Shown piece after piece: positions 1 through 7,869 of a DNA stretch of 8,765 nt (the stretch's first letter is position 1; the number at the start of each line of letters is the position of its first letter). Source of the stretch: a bacterium. Its GTDB lineage: Bacteria > UBP6 > UBA1177. The position numbers and the translations under genes were made by a program. Under the pieces are notes generated by a model that had not been told where the DNA came from, made no database searches, and saw nothing but the letters and a program-made list of their open reading frames with translations. The stretch lies in NCBI GenBank assembly GCA_017538365.1, contig JAFYIZ010000045.1, positions 1-8,765 on the forward strand, given 5' to 3'.

Positions 1-1090
1 AGTAGTCGACCAGGTCGAAAAACTTGCAAAAGAAAGAGCTTGCCAGCTTTTCGGTGCTGAATGCGCAAACGTTCAGCCCCACAGCGGATCTCAGGCAAAT
101 ATGAGCGTTTACTTCACGGTATGCAAACCGGGTGACACGGTTCTTGCGATGAACCTCAATCACGGCGGCCACCTCACTCACGGCAGCCCTGTAAACTTCT
201 CCGGGAAACTTTACAACATCGTTCCTTACGGCGTTGCAAAGGAAACCGGCAGAATCGACTACGACGAAATGGAAAGACTCGCCCTCGAGCATAAACCGAG
301 AATGATCCTTGCAGGCGCATCTGCTTATCCCAGAATCATCGATTTCAAAAGGATCCGTGAAATCTGTGACAAAGTCGGCGCAATCATGTGGGTTGACATG
401 GCTCACATTGCCGGTCTCGTTGCTGCAGGACTTCATCCAAGCCCTGTTCCTTACTGCGATTTCGTAACTTCGACGACCCACAAGACCCTCAGAGGTCCGA
501 GAAGCGGTCTCGTTCTTGCGAAGAAGGAATACGAAAAAGACCTCAACTCCGCCGTTTTCCCGGGAATGCAGGGCGGCCCGCTCATGCACGTCATCGCTGC
601 AAAGGCTGTTTGCTTCAAAGAAGCGCTTGACCCGAGCTTCAAAGTCTACATGACCCAGGTCGTTAAAAACGCGGCTGCAATGGCTGACGAATTCAACAAA
701 ATGGGTTACGATCTCGTTTCGGGCGGCACCGACAACCACCTTATGCTCATCGACCTCAGAAACAAAGGCAAAACCGGCAAGATCGTTGAGAAAGCTCTTG
801 ACAAGGCGCACATCACCGTCAACAAGAACATGGTTCCGTTCGACGACCAGTCGCCTTTCATCACGAGCGGTATCCGCGTTGGAACGCCTTTCCTCACCAC
901 GAGAGGCCTCAATGAAGACGATGTCCGCCACGTTGCAAGACTTATGGACAAAGTCATCATGAACATCAAGAGCAACGAATACAACCCAAAGATCGGTATC
1001 GACGACAGCATCATCGACGACAAAGTCATCGAAGAAGTCCACAATGAAGTTGTCGCTCTCTGCAAAAAATACCCGCTCATCAACAGATAG
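1..1090 (+). CDS. glyA: Serine hydroxymethyltransferase, C-terminal part (5' end outside window)
   Basis: Pyridoxal-phosphate enzyme that interconverts serine plus tetrahydrofolate with glycine plus 5,10-methylene-tetrahydrofolate, the main cytoplasmic source of one-carbon units. The open frame enters from the left edge (first full codon at nt 2), so the ATG at 101 is internal: the codons before it encode the conserved [10 protein letters not shown] stretch of the family. The PLP-binding VDMAH motif lies near nt 392-406. The Schiff-base lysine is at nt 482-484 within [10 protein letters not shown], and the spacing from that aspartate to the lysine (29 residues) equals that of the E. coli enzyme. 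The C-terminal [14 protein letters not shown] motif is intact. By comparison with E. coli GlyA about 68 N-terminal residues are missing, only because of the window edge. Codons favour C-ending forms, as expected for a highly expressed housekeeping gene. nrdR follows after 29 nt. Confidence 0.97.
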   Translation, partial: VVDQVEKLAKERACQLFGAECANVQPHSGSQANMSVYFTVCKPGDTVLAMNLNHGGHLTHGSPVNFSGKLYNIVPYGVAKETGRIDYDEMERLALEHKPRMILAGASAYPRIIDFKRIREICDKVGAIMWVDMAHIAGLVAAGLHPSPVPYCDFVTSTTHKTLRGPRSGLVLAKKEYEKDLNSAVFPGMQGGPLMHVIAAKAVCFKEALDPSFKVYMTQVVKNAAAMADEFNKMGYDLVSGGTDNHLMLIDLRNKGKTGKIVEKALDKAHITVNKNMVPFDDQSPFITSGIRVGTPFLTTRGLNEDDVRHVARLMDKVIMNIKSNEYNPKIGIDDSIIDDKVIEEVHNEVVALCKKYPLINR

Positions 1091-1119
1091 TCGTTCATAA
1101 ACTTTTTCAGAGTAGTCAA

Positions 1120-1578
1120 ATGAGATGTCCATTCTGCGGTTCCGTTAAAGACAAAGTTATTGATTCCCGTTCCACCAAAGACGACTGTGAGATCAGAAGA
1201 AGACGCGAATGCGAGGATTGCGGAGGAAGATTCACGACTTACGAACGGATCGAGGAAATCATGCCCGTCGTAAAAAAGAAAAACGGCGAGAGAGAACCCT
1301 ACGACCGCAACAAGATCAGAAAAGGGATCATGATCTCGTGCCAGAAGCGCCCCGTTTCGGCTGAAACCATCGATATGATGCTTGACAAGATCGAAAAGGA
1401 GCTTCAGTCCTACGAGAAAAAAGAGGTCGAAACGAGTTACATCGGCGACCTCGTCATGGATGCCCTGAAAGAAGTCGATAAAGTCGCTTTCATCCGCTTC
1501 GCATCGGTCTACAAAGAGTTCGGCGAACCCAAAGACTTCATCGCAAAAGCGAACGAAGTCCGCGAAGAAAACAAGTGA
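1120..1578 (+). CDS. nrdR: Transcriptional repressor NrdR (zinc ribbon plus ATP-cone)
   Basis: NrdR binds ATP/dATP through its ATP-cone and represses ribonucleotide reductase operons at paired NrdR boxes. At 152 residues it has normal family length. The N-terminal zinc ribbon has four cysteines at residues 3, 6, 31 and 34 (CPFC and CEDC), followed by the signature RRRRECEDCGGRFTTYER. Residues about 49-139 form the ATP-cone, starting at VVKKKNGEREPYDRNKIRKG and ending with VAFIRFASVYKEF. The start is fixed by the invariant MRCPFC opening, although the ribosome site is poor (only CAGAG at 1108-1112). It may therefore depend on translation of glyA upstream. The glyA-nrdR adjacency is, from my knowledge of genomes, found in several bacterial groups. 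No ribonucleotide reductase gene and no convincing NrdR box are visible here, so its targets lie elsewhere. Confidence 0.96.
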   Translation: MRCPFCGSVKDKVIDSRSTKDDCEIRRRRECEDCGGRFTTYERIEEIMPVVKKKNGEREPYDRNKIRKGIMISCQKRPVSAETIDMMLDKIEKELQSYEKKEVETSYIGDLVMDALKEVDKVAFIRFASVYKEFGEPKDFIAKANEVREENK

Positions 1579-1616
1579 TTTTTGCTTTGTAGACGACATT
1601 TTTAAGCCGCTTTGCC

Positions 1617-1623
1617 GAGGTGA
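1617..1623 (+). promoter_or_regulatory. Shine-Dalgarno for the GT-C protein
   Basis: GAGGTGA lies 3 nt before the ATG at 1627, with the GAGG core 6 nt from it. It supports this start and distinguishes the gene from nrdR just upstream, which has no strong site. Confidence 0.7.
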
Positions 1624-1626
1624 AAA

Positions 1627-3246
1627 ATGACAGTCAAGAGCGTCTTGGAAAAAATCAAAAACAATGAATTTTTTACTCCGACAGTAAAGGATTTGTTTTT
1701 CATTGCGGCATTTATCCTGGTTTTTATAAGGATTCTTACTTATGCGTGGGCTAGCGACGATGCCTATCACGCATATACAATGTCTGCAAATCTTATTGCC
1801 GGCAATGGATTCACGCCGACTCCCGGAATAAGAGTGAATGTTTCAACATGCCCGCTCTGGACTCTTGTCGTGACTTTGGGAATGGTCATTTGGAACAATC
1901 CTTATGCGATAGGAATGATTTTCAATCTGCTTTTTTCAGGCACTGCTCTGTTCATGCTGTTTAAGTTCATTTACAAGAAGGATGACTGGCTTGTCATTTT
2001 ATCTGCCGTTACGGCGGTGCTCTGCACTTCAAAAACCTATCTTTCTTACACTACAAGCGGCTTGGAAAACGCCCAGATTCTAATGCTCAGCAGTTTCTAT
2101 CTGACGGTGCTTTTCAAAAATGAGTATTTTTCCAAGAAAGAACTCTTTAAAATCGCCCTTCTTGAAGGTCTGATCGCATTCACACGGATGGACTGCGCCC
2201 TTATTTTCGCGCTTACCTCGGCTTATGTGTTTTTGTTCAGATATAAAAAAGACGAAAAAGATTCGGGAAAATTCTCCCTGAACAAACTTTTTCAGGTGAT
2301 TCCGATAGCGCTTGCAGGGCTTTTTCCGTTTATTCTGTGGGAACTTTTTTCGTGGTTTTACTACGCAAGTTTTGTCCCGAATACCGCTCTTGCAAAACTC
2401 AACACCGGATTTCCTCTGAGCGAGTATCTTCTCCGCGGGGTTTGGTACGGATTTACTTCTTTCTTTTTTGATGCGGCATTACTGCTGTTTCCGGTGTCGT
2501 TTATAATCTATAATCTGGCGGCAAATTACAAGAATCCCAAAATACTCTCGGTAACTCTGGGTATCGTATTTTACCTGATGTACATCGTTTACATCGGTGG
2601 AGATTTTATGCTTGGCCGCCATTTTCTTTCATTGTTGTGGATTACATTGTTCTTAATGTTTATGCCAGTTGGCGGACAACAGAATATCCCGTTTTTCTGT
2701 GCGGTAATCATTCTGGCGTTTTTTTACGATTTTTTCCAAACAGACTTCCTAAAACAATCCTACGACGATTACGTCAAGGAAAACTCTCCCTGCTGGTATG
2801 CTGACGAACAGGAATACTACTACAAGAACACCGGGCTTATTCCCGTAGTTGACGATTATTTGGAAAACGGAGAAGTAACGATAATTAAAAAACTCAGGAA
2901 TTACGGAATACGGTGGTTCCATTTCGGGAAAAAAACCAGCTACGAATACCGCCTGTACGATCCTCTGCTGTCGAGACTTCCGGCTGTTCATATTAAGAAG
3001 TGGAGAACAGGCCACATGAGAAGAAAAATCCCGGACGGTTATAAAAAAACTTTGAATACCGGGGTCAATCATATCAAAGACGAAGATCTGGCGTTTTATT
3101 ACGACAAGTTAAAATTCATACTGTCAGGAGACTTGTTTGACCTTGAGCGCCTGAAAGAAACCGTGAAATTCAATAACGGCACTTATGATCAATATCTTCA
3201 CCGCTATATTGAAAAACACGATCTGGTTCACTACAGCAAACCCTGA
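1627..3246 (+). CDS. Multi-pass GT-C-type glycosyltransferase, substrate unknown
   Basis: Predicted inner-membrane glycosyltransferase of about 539 residues that would use a polyprenyl-phosphate sugar on the outer face of the membrane. The N-terminal 370 residues hold roughly nine to eleven hydrophobic segments. Just after the first (about 21-40) comes an acidic pair in the first outer loop (SDDAYHAYTMSANLIAGNG), the usual GT-C catalytic signature, followed by STCPLWTL and SGLENA. Later landmarks are VPNTALAKL (about 249) and GGDFMLGRHF (about 323), which I recall from AftB-like and related GT-C proteins. From about 375 onward there is a soluble C-terminal domain with DPLLSRLPA, WRTGHMRRKIPDGY and DLAFYYDKL, a block I recall from many uncharacterised membrane glycosyltransferases. 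Acceptor and sugar cannot be read from sequence. The coding sequence is more AT-rich than glyA and nrdR. It may be co-transcribed with nrdR (48-nt gap) but shares no obvious function with it. Confidence 0.8.
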   Translation: MTVKSVLEKIKNNEFFTPTVKDLFFIAAFILVFIRILTYAWASDDAYHAYTMSANLIAGNGFTPTPGIRVNVSTCPLWTLVVTLGMVIWNNPYAIGMIFNLLFSGTALFMLFKFIYKKDDWLVILSAVTAVLCTSKTYLSYTTSGLENAQILMLSSFYLTVLFKNEYFSKKELFKIALLEGLIAFTRMDCALIFALTSAYVFLFRYKKDEKDSGKFSLNKLFQVIPIALAGLFPFILWELFSWFYYASFVPNTALAKLNTGFPLSEYLLRGVWYGFTSFFFDAALLLFPVSFIIYNLAANYKNPKILSVTLGIVFYLMYIVYIGGDFMLGRHFLSLLWITLFLMFMPVGGQQNIPFFCAVIILAFFYDFFQTDFLKQSYDDYVKENSPCWYADEQEYYYKNTGLIPVVDDYLENGEVTIIKKLRNYGIRWFHFGKKTSYEYRLYDPLLSRLPAVHIKKWRTGHMRRKIPDGYKKTLNTGVNHIKDEDLAFYYDKLKFILSGDLFDLERLKETVKFNNGTYDQYLHRYIEKHDLVHYSKP

Positions 3247-3252
3247 ATATTA

Positions 3253-4434
3253 TTACAAAACTTCGATAAGCAGTCCTTTCAAATATTCCGTCTCGGGTGC
3301 ATTAACACGGATCGGATGATCGGGCGCCTGATGAAGCTGGCGGAGGATCTTGAGTTCGCGTCCGGCATCGTGCGCAGCAAAGGCGACGGCACTTCTGAAA
3401 TCGACGAGGCTGACTGCTCCAGAACACGAAAATGTTGCGAAGATCCCGCCTTTTTTAACGAGTTTGAGTGCGTTGAAATTCAAGTCTTTATAGGCACGAA
3501 GCCCTTTTTCGAGGTATTTGTTGGAAGGGACTAATTTCGGCGGGTCGAGTACTACTGAATCAAATTTTTTCCCATCAGAAGCAAATTTGCGCAGAAGTTC
3601 GAAAACATCCCCTTTTATGAAGGTGTAGCGCGAGGGATCGATCGAATTGAGCTCCATGTTTCTGCGGACAAGAGCCTCGGATTCTTTGGAAACATCCAAT
3701 AATGTAGCGTGGTTAGCTCCGTTTTTCAGTGCATAGACAGAAAATGCGCCCGAAAAAGCACATATATCGAGGATTTCACCTTTCGCGACCTCTCCGAAAA
3801 AGCTGCGGTTATCACGCTGATCAGCGTAAAAACCGGTTTTCTGACCTAAAAGATCGGCTTCGAAAAACAGATTGTTTTCACGTGAAACAATCTTCGTAAG
3901 TTCCTGTTTTCCGTAAATAAAACCTGATGATTCAGGCAAACCTTCGATCTTTCTGCCGTCACCGTCACTCTTTTCATAAACCGCTTCAAGCCCCGCTGTT
4001 TTCGCTATCATTTCAGCAAGACGAGATTTGATCCTGTCAAAAGCGGGAGTTGAGATCTGCAAAACTCCGACTTTTTCAAAAACATCGCAGACGATACCGG
4101 GAAGCATGTCCGATTCCGAAAAAATCAGCCTGTAAATGCCGGTATTTTCAGGAATTATCCTTTTTCTTAAAGCGACAGCCTTGGAAATTTTTTCTTCCAG
4201 CCACCCTTCATCGGGATATTTCGATTCGTTCCACTCCAGAAGGCGCAGCGCGATACCTGATTTTCCGTTGTAATGCGCCCAGGCCACAAAATCACCGGCA
4301 AAATCGAGAACGGCAACGGTGTCTCCGTCCGAAACTCCGTCGGAAATATGCTTTATAGCCTTAGAATAAACCCACGGATTGTGGTTTTTTGCCAGTCGTT
4401 CGCGCCCCTTTTCAAGCGTGACCGTTTTATTCAT
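3253..4434 (-). CDS. rlmI: RlmI-type 23S rRNA (cytosine-C5) methyltransferase
   Basis: Class I SAM-dependent methyltransferase with an N-terminal PUA domain. E. coli RlmI makes m5C1962 in 23S rRNA, and I infer the same role here. I chose the ATG at 4434 (393 residues) because MNKTVTLEKGRE then aligns residue for residue with E. coli RlmI (MSVRLVLAKGRE, 396 residues). Starts at 4446 or 4524 only add a non-conserved extension inside the upstream gene. In this numbering the PUA domain is about 1-78. The family hallmark GQKTGFYADQRDNR is about 197-210, SAM-binding motif I (DICAFSGAFSVYA) 223-235, DPPK 297-300, and the probable catalytic-cysteine motif FSCS 335-338. The terminal block is APDHP...ETEYLKGLL. 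The start overlaps the preceding stop by 8 nt and has no good Shine-Dalgarno, which suggests translational coupling. It is the last gene of the minus-strand operon. Confidence 0.9.
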   Translation of the reverse strand: MNKTVTLEKGRERLAKNHNPWVYSKAIKHISDGVSDGDTVAVLDFAGDFVAWAHYNGKSGIALRLLEWNESKYPDEGWLEEKISKAVALRKRIIPENTGIYRLIFSESDMLPGIVCDVFEKVGVLQISTPAFDRIKSRLAEMIAKTAGLEAVYEKSDGDGRKIEGLPESSGFIYGKQELTKIVSRENNLFFEADLLGQKTGFYADQRDNRSFFGEVAKGEILDICAFSGAFSVYALKNGANHATLLDVSKESEALVRRNMELNSIDPSRYTFIKGDVFELLRKFASDGKKFDSVVLDPPKLVPSNKYLEKGLRAYKDLNFNALKLVKKGGIFATFSCSGAVSLVDFRSAVAFAAHDAGRELKILRQLHQAPDHPIRVNAPETEYLKGLLIEVL

Positions 4435-5845
4435 CAGGTTTTTCATTTGAGATTTCTCTTTCGTCAAGGAATGTATTGAGGATTTCAACAATCGTTTTTT
4501 CGGGAAGAACCACACCTGCCGCATCAGGAATATCCAAAATATTTTCGGCAGTTACGGTTTTTCTTTCGCCTACAGAAAGATTTTTGTCAAGAACAAGTAC
4601 TTCCGACTGTTCAAAGAAATTTCTAAATCTCTTAATAACCACAGCGACATTTCCGTCAAAAAGTTTTACAAGACTTCCTATCGGATAAATGCCGGCGACG
4701 GAAACAAAGGCCTCGACTATTTCTTTGTTGAAAGCTCCTTTTGTGCAGTTTCTTATGATCGAACGCACAGCCTGCGGTCTTGTCATAAGCGGTCCCTTGT
4801 AGAAAGAATTTTCCGGCCATTTTCTAGTAACTGCCGCAAAATACGCAGCAATTTGAAGGATCTCACCCGAAAGAGTTCCGCTTGAAGACGACATGTCGGT
4901 AAGCAGACCCATATCGGAAAAATCGTTTATTCTGTAGGAAGCGTTGACTGCTGCCTCAATTCTGTCGTAATTGAATTCATCCATTCTTGAAAGCGCAGAG
5001 TAACCTTTTTCCTTGTCTTTGGAAAAATACTGGAAATAAGCTGAAACGGCGATTCTTTTTATCGACTGCATATCGATTTTGAGTTTTTTTGCAATCAGAA
5101 CCGACCAAAAAACCATTGATGTGGCAAAAGCACTTTGCGTTGAACCTTCAAAAGAGGCAATTGATGCTAAAAACATAATAAATTCAATCGTTTCAATCTT
5201 TTTAGTATTTGAAACTATGCTTATAAGATCCTGAACTCTGCGTTCCGTCATGCGAAGAGGAATACTCTCGGCAGCATCGATCATTTTGCAGATATCGCCG
5301 TAATCATGCGCTAAAGAACAGTATATCTGCCGCACAGACTGCTCCGGCGTGTAAATAGGCAGATTGCCGGATTCTTCCGGGTCGTAAGGATAAATTTCGA
5401 TGTGGTCAAGATGCGGAAGATCGGCTCTGACGCGCTCGTAAGCCTTGATTTTGGGCTCGCGTCCTACCGGATACTTTCCGATTACAGCAAGAAGAGTAAG
5501 AATTTCTTCGTCCGTTACCCCTTTTTTGAAAGTTATTCCTGACATGCACAGCGAAAGAAAGAGGTCGTAAATATCTTCAAAATACTTGTCATCCTGCCTC
5601 TGACCCCTGATTCTCACCTTGTCGACTTTTATGTCTATTCCGTCAAAAAGAAGCGAAAGTTCGTCCTTCTCGGCGAAGAAAAAATCGAGAACCTGCTTGA
5701 AAAACGTGATTTCTTCAGTGATTCTCTCATTTTTGTCACCGTACATCTTGACGTTTTTCCAGAAAGTGAAAAGCGATTTTGAAAAATTGTAGCGCCATTT
5801 TTTCGGCGAATTATCGTATTCAGGTCTGTTTCTTCTTTCATCCAT
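4427..5845 (-). CDS. Degenerate (apparently inactive) HD-GYP-domain protein with N-terminal module shared with its neighbour
   Basis: Soluble protein of 472 residues with no signal peptide or membrane segment. Residues about 25-125 form an N-terminal module ending in FKKGVTDEEILTLLAVI, similar to the N-terminus of the upstream gene product. Residues about 200-420 follow the pattern of an HD-GYP domain. The helix ATSMVFWSVLIAKKLKID, then SAYFQYFSK where active enzymes have AALLHDIGK, then IAAYFAAVT for VADVYDALT, and finally RPQAVRSIIR, EIVEAFVSVAGIYPIGS and VKLFDGNVAVVI, the typical domain end. The catalytic and metal residues are replaced: first His by about F240, HD by Q272-Y273, the late Asp by A334, and there is no GYP loop. 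It therefore probably does not cleave cyclic di-GMP, and I infer a binding or scaffold role. The start has a strong Shine-Dalgarno. The fold assignment rests on pattern alone. Confidence 0.75.
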   Translation of the reverse strand: MDERRNRPEYDNSPKKWRYNFSKSLFTFWKNVKMYGDKNERITEEITFFKQVLDFFFAEKDELSLLFDGIDIKVDKVRIRGQRQDDKYFEDIYDLFLSLCMSGITFKKGVTDEEILTLLAVIGKYPVGREPKIKAYERVRADLPHLDHIEIYPYDPEESGNLPIYTPEQSVRQIYCSLAHDYGDICKMIDAAESIPLRMTERRVQDLISIVSNTKKIETIEFIMFLASIASFEGSTQSAFATSMVFWSVLIAKKLKIDMQSIKRIAVSAYFQYFSKDKEKGYSALSRMDEFNYDRIEAAVNASYRINDFSDMGLLTDMSSSSGTLSGEILQIAAYFAAVTRKWPENSFYKGPLMTRPQAVRSIIRNCTKGAFNKEIVEAFVSVAGIYPIGSLVKLFDGNVAVVIKRFRNFFEQSEVLVLDKNLSVGERKTVTAENILDIPDAAGVVLPEKTIVEILNTFLDEREISNEKPDE

Positions 5846-5847
5846 GA

Positions 5848-7737
5848 CTAACTCCTTCCCTCAAGAATGGAACGTGTTTCGCTGTCGCCTGTCTGCTTTC
5901 CTTTTTCGATCCAGTTACGCATCGCCATATTTTTTGCGGCTCTCTGCTTAACAAACTCAAAAACCTGCTTTTTTATAGGTAAGTATTTGTCTTTATTGAA
6001 TATATTTCCGTGAAGCTTAAAAAGGAATTCAAGGTGTTCGAGCATCGGCGTTATCATTTCCCCTTTCATCAATCCGAGCAGAAGTTCTATCTCCTCTTTA
6101 TCCAGAGAAAGAAATTCATGACTCGTTATTCTTCTTTTCACCTGCATGAGAACCATTGAAGGATTGCTTAATTTATTCAATGATTTCAGAGCTATAATCC
6201 TTAATTCACGATTTTCGGAAAAAATCATCGAGCCCGGCAGATCGAAGAATTCGTTTCTTCCGGAAGCCAGAATGCGGTCCATATAACGCTCGTAGTCTGT
6301 AAGGTTGAATTTAGAGCGGTTCGCAGGTTTGAAAATTTCGTTAAAAATGCTTTTTACCTTAAGATCTTTGACCTTTACGAGGTTTTCAACAGCTAAAATC
6401 CTGACTTCTTCATCGGGACAGAAAACGGCACGCTCCCAATATTCAAGGTTTTCATCGGCATCGTAAATACTTAAAACTTTTGCGGCTTCGATCCTTATCT
6501 GCTTTACCTGATGGTTCATAACCTCGCGTACCTGAGGGAGAAATTCCGGGTTGTATGCAAATCTCATGATATAAAGGAAATTTCTGACAACATGCCAGTC
6601 AGGGTTGTCAATGAATCTCTGAACAACATCCTTGTCGTTGAGATTTTTTGCCAAACCTTCCAGGCAGCAGAGGCGTACTTCCCTGTTTTCAAGCTCGCAA
6701 AGCTTGGTAAACGCTGTTTCAAACTGCTCTTCACTGATAAGATTCAGGAGATTGCTGAAACTTTTTATCTGAGAAGACTGTATATTCAGGGCGACATCAA
6801 ATACTGCATTAAGAAAATCCTCAGATTTTATTCTGCTGAGAATCTCCTTGACTTTCTGATATATGACATTTTCTTTGTCTACAATACTTTTTTCCAATAA
6901 AATCAAGTTGCTGACATAAACAAAACCTGAAATGAAATCTCCGTTCTGAATGTTTTTAATAGCATATTCGCATATTTTTCCGACAATATTTCTGTTGGAT
7001 TCTCTGTCGGGATTTTCAAGAACGATTTTAACCGCTTTTTCAAGGTATTTATTGACTACAGCATCTTTTCCGCAGCTTTCTGCCCACTTGTTGAATTTTT
7101 CCATGTCAACGACCGGCAGCATGTTGTATTCATTGGATATTGCCGGAAGTTCATTCACATTCTGCGGCTCCATAGCAAAAAGTTCATCAGGAGTTACAGG
7201 TGTAATATCGCTTTTGAACCAGCTTTCCTGCCACGGTTCAGGATCACCCATATCTGGATCGGAAATCGTTCCGATATGAGTTATTCCGTAATCCCAAAGT
7301 CTTGTGTTGAAATCATAGTCAAGAAGAGTGTAGTTGAGCGTTTCCTGAATTACTGCGAAAAAGTTTACGATTTCTTCCGGCGTGACTCCTTTTACAAAAT
7401 ATAACTCTCTGATTTCGTTAGTTAAAAATATATTTCTGAATTTTCTTTCACCTTCGTCAAAAAGTTTGATCTTGCGTTCCTGATAATAAAAACCGACTTT
7501 TTTCGTGGTTACTGAAGCATAAGGCAGAAGATTGTGGATAACATCCATATTCTGCTTCATAGTGTCGGTAAATTCAGCAAAAATTTTATCGTGCACGGAA
7601 TAGATTTCTGTCATTTTCGAGACTTTGACAAGCATAGCCATAATAGCACGTATGCCTCTGTAAAGCTGCGCTTTCTGCTCAAGCGGAATTGATTTGAAGT
7701 ATTCCGTAAGTTCGAGTTTTTTTCCAATATACAACAT
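5848..7737 (-). CDS. HEAT-repeat protein with N-terminal module shared with the pseudo-HD-GYP protein
   Basis: Cytoplasmic protein of 629 residues, with no signal peptide or membrane helix. Residues about 20-135 form an alpha/beta-looking module that ends in FVKGVTPEEIVNFFAVI, 11 of 17 residues identical to the matching place in the next gene. Next comes a segment with RLWDYGITHIG and an acidic, proline-containing linker (about 156-210). The C-terminal two thirds are helical and include recognisable HEAT-type repeats: NREVRLCCLEGLAK (351), a degenerate one at 379-393, QIRIEAAKVL (413), DEEVRILAVENLVKV (442) and NRELRIIALKSLNKL (509). HEAT solenoids usually bind proteins. No enzymatic motif is visible. 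It is the first gene of the minus-strand operon, with a near-perfect AGGAGG at 7748-7743, 5 nt before the ATG, and is 2 nt from the next gene. Function unknown: a scaffold or regulator partnered with the HD-GYP-like protein is my inference. Confidence 0.85.
   Translation of the reverse strand: MLYIGKKLELTEYFKSIPLEQKAQLYRGIRAIMAMLVKVSKMTEIYSVHDKIFAEFTDTMKQNMDVIHNLLPYASVTTKKVGFYYQERKIKLFDEGERKFRNIFLTNEIRELYFVKGVTPEEIVNFFAVIQETLNYTLLDYDFNTRLWDYGITHIGTISDPDMGDPEPWQESWFKSDITPVTPDELFAMEPQNVNELPAISNEYNMLPVVDMEKFNKWAESCGKDAVVNKYLEKAVKIVLENPDRESNRNIVGKICEYAIKNIQNGDFISGFVYVSNLILLEKSIVDKENVIYQKVKEILSRIKSEDFLNAVFDVALNIQSSQIKSFSNLLNLISEEQFETAFTKLCELENREVRLCCLEGLAKNLNDKDVVQRFIDNPDWHVVRNFLYIMRFAYNPEFLPQVREVMNHQVKQIRIEAAKVLSIYDADENLEYWERAVFCPDEEVRILAVENLVKVKDLKVKSIFNEIFKPANRSKFNLTDYERYMDRILASGRNEFFDLPGSMIFSENRELRIIALKSLNKLSNPSMVLMQVKRRITSHEFLSLDKEEIELLLGLMKGEMITPMLEHLEFLFKLHGNIFNKDKYLPIKKQVFEFVKQRAAKNMAMRNWIEKGKQTGDSETRSILEGRS
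5852..5859 (-). promoter_or_regulatory. Shine-Dalgarno of the pseudo-HD-GYP gene, inside the end of the HEAT gene
   Basis: On the minus strand GGAAGGAG lies 6 nt before the ATG at 5845. It sits within the last codons of the upstream gene, whose TAG is at 5850-5848, 2 nt from the ATG. This fixes the start and implies coupled translation of the two proteins. Confidence 0.8.
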
Positions 7738-7869
7738 TTTTTCCTCCTAAAAAACCCTTAATATATTACGCTATTTTGTTATTTATTCAATATAACCTGA
7801 AAAATAGTGTTTATTTTTATAACAAAGCATAGAATCTGCGGCGTTTAAGTATTTTGAAAAGGAGAAAAA
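7738..7869. promoter_or_regulatory. Divergent AT-rich intergenic region between the HEAT operon and the GDPD gene
   Basis: This 132-nt region has no coding frame of note and must hold promoters for both flanking transcripts. It carries two strong ribosome sites: AGGAGG for the minus gene (7743-7748) and AAAAGGAG for the plus gene (7857-7864). For the plus strand the -10-like TATAAC (7818-7823) and TAGAAT (7830-7835) are present, but neither has a good -35 at proper spacing. An 8-bp inverted repeat, TTTGTTAT (7775-7782) with ATAACAAA (7819-7826), is present but is not surprising in such AT-rich DNA. Confidence 0.6.
7763..7790 (-). promoter_or_regulatory. Candidate sigma-70-like promoter for the HEAT-repeat operon
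   Basis: Read on the minus strand, TTGAAT (7790-7785) and TAATAT (7768-7763) are separated by 16 nt, each matching four of six consensus bases. Transcription would begin near 7756, giving a leader of about 20 nt that contains the AGGAGG site. AT-richness makes chance matches likely. Confidence 0.3.

Noticed and set aside
1091-1119. Terminator between glyA and nrdR
   Set aside because: The 29-nt gap contains a short T-run but no inverted repeat before it.
706-1770. A 354-codon open frame on the minus strand, antisense to glyA and nrdR
   Set aside because: It lies across two clearly identified conserved genes, shows low-complexity residue use typical of shadow frames, and matches no family I recognise.
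4435-4524. A 30-residue N-terminal extension of the RlmI protein
   Set aside because: It lies inside the end of the upstream gene, is not conserved in RlmI proteins, and the start at 4434 aligns exactly with the family N-terminus.
7775-7826. 8-bp inverted repeat TTTGTTAT/ATAACAAA in the divergent intergenic region as an operator
   Set aside because: A match of this length is roughly expected by chance in about 130 nt of very AT-rich DNA, and the arms are 36 nt apart.
7738-7869. Replication origin in the AT-rich intergenic region, given a possible dnaA nearby
   Set aside because: No sequence close to the DnaA box TTATCCACA occurs there; the best stretch (TTATTCAAT) matches only six of nine positions.
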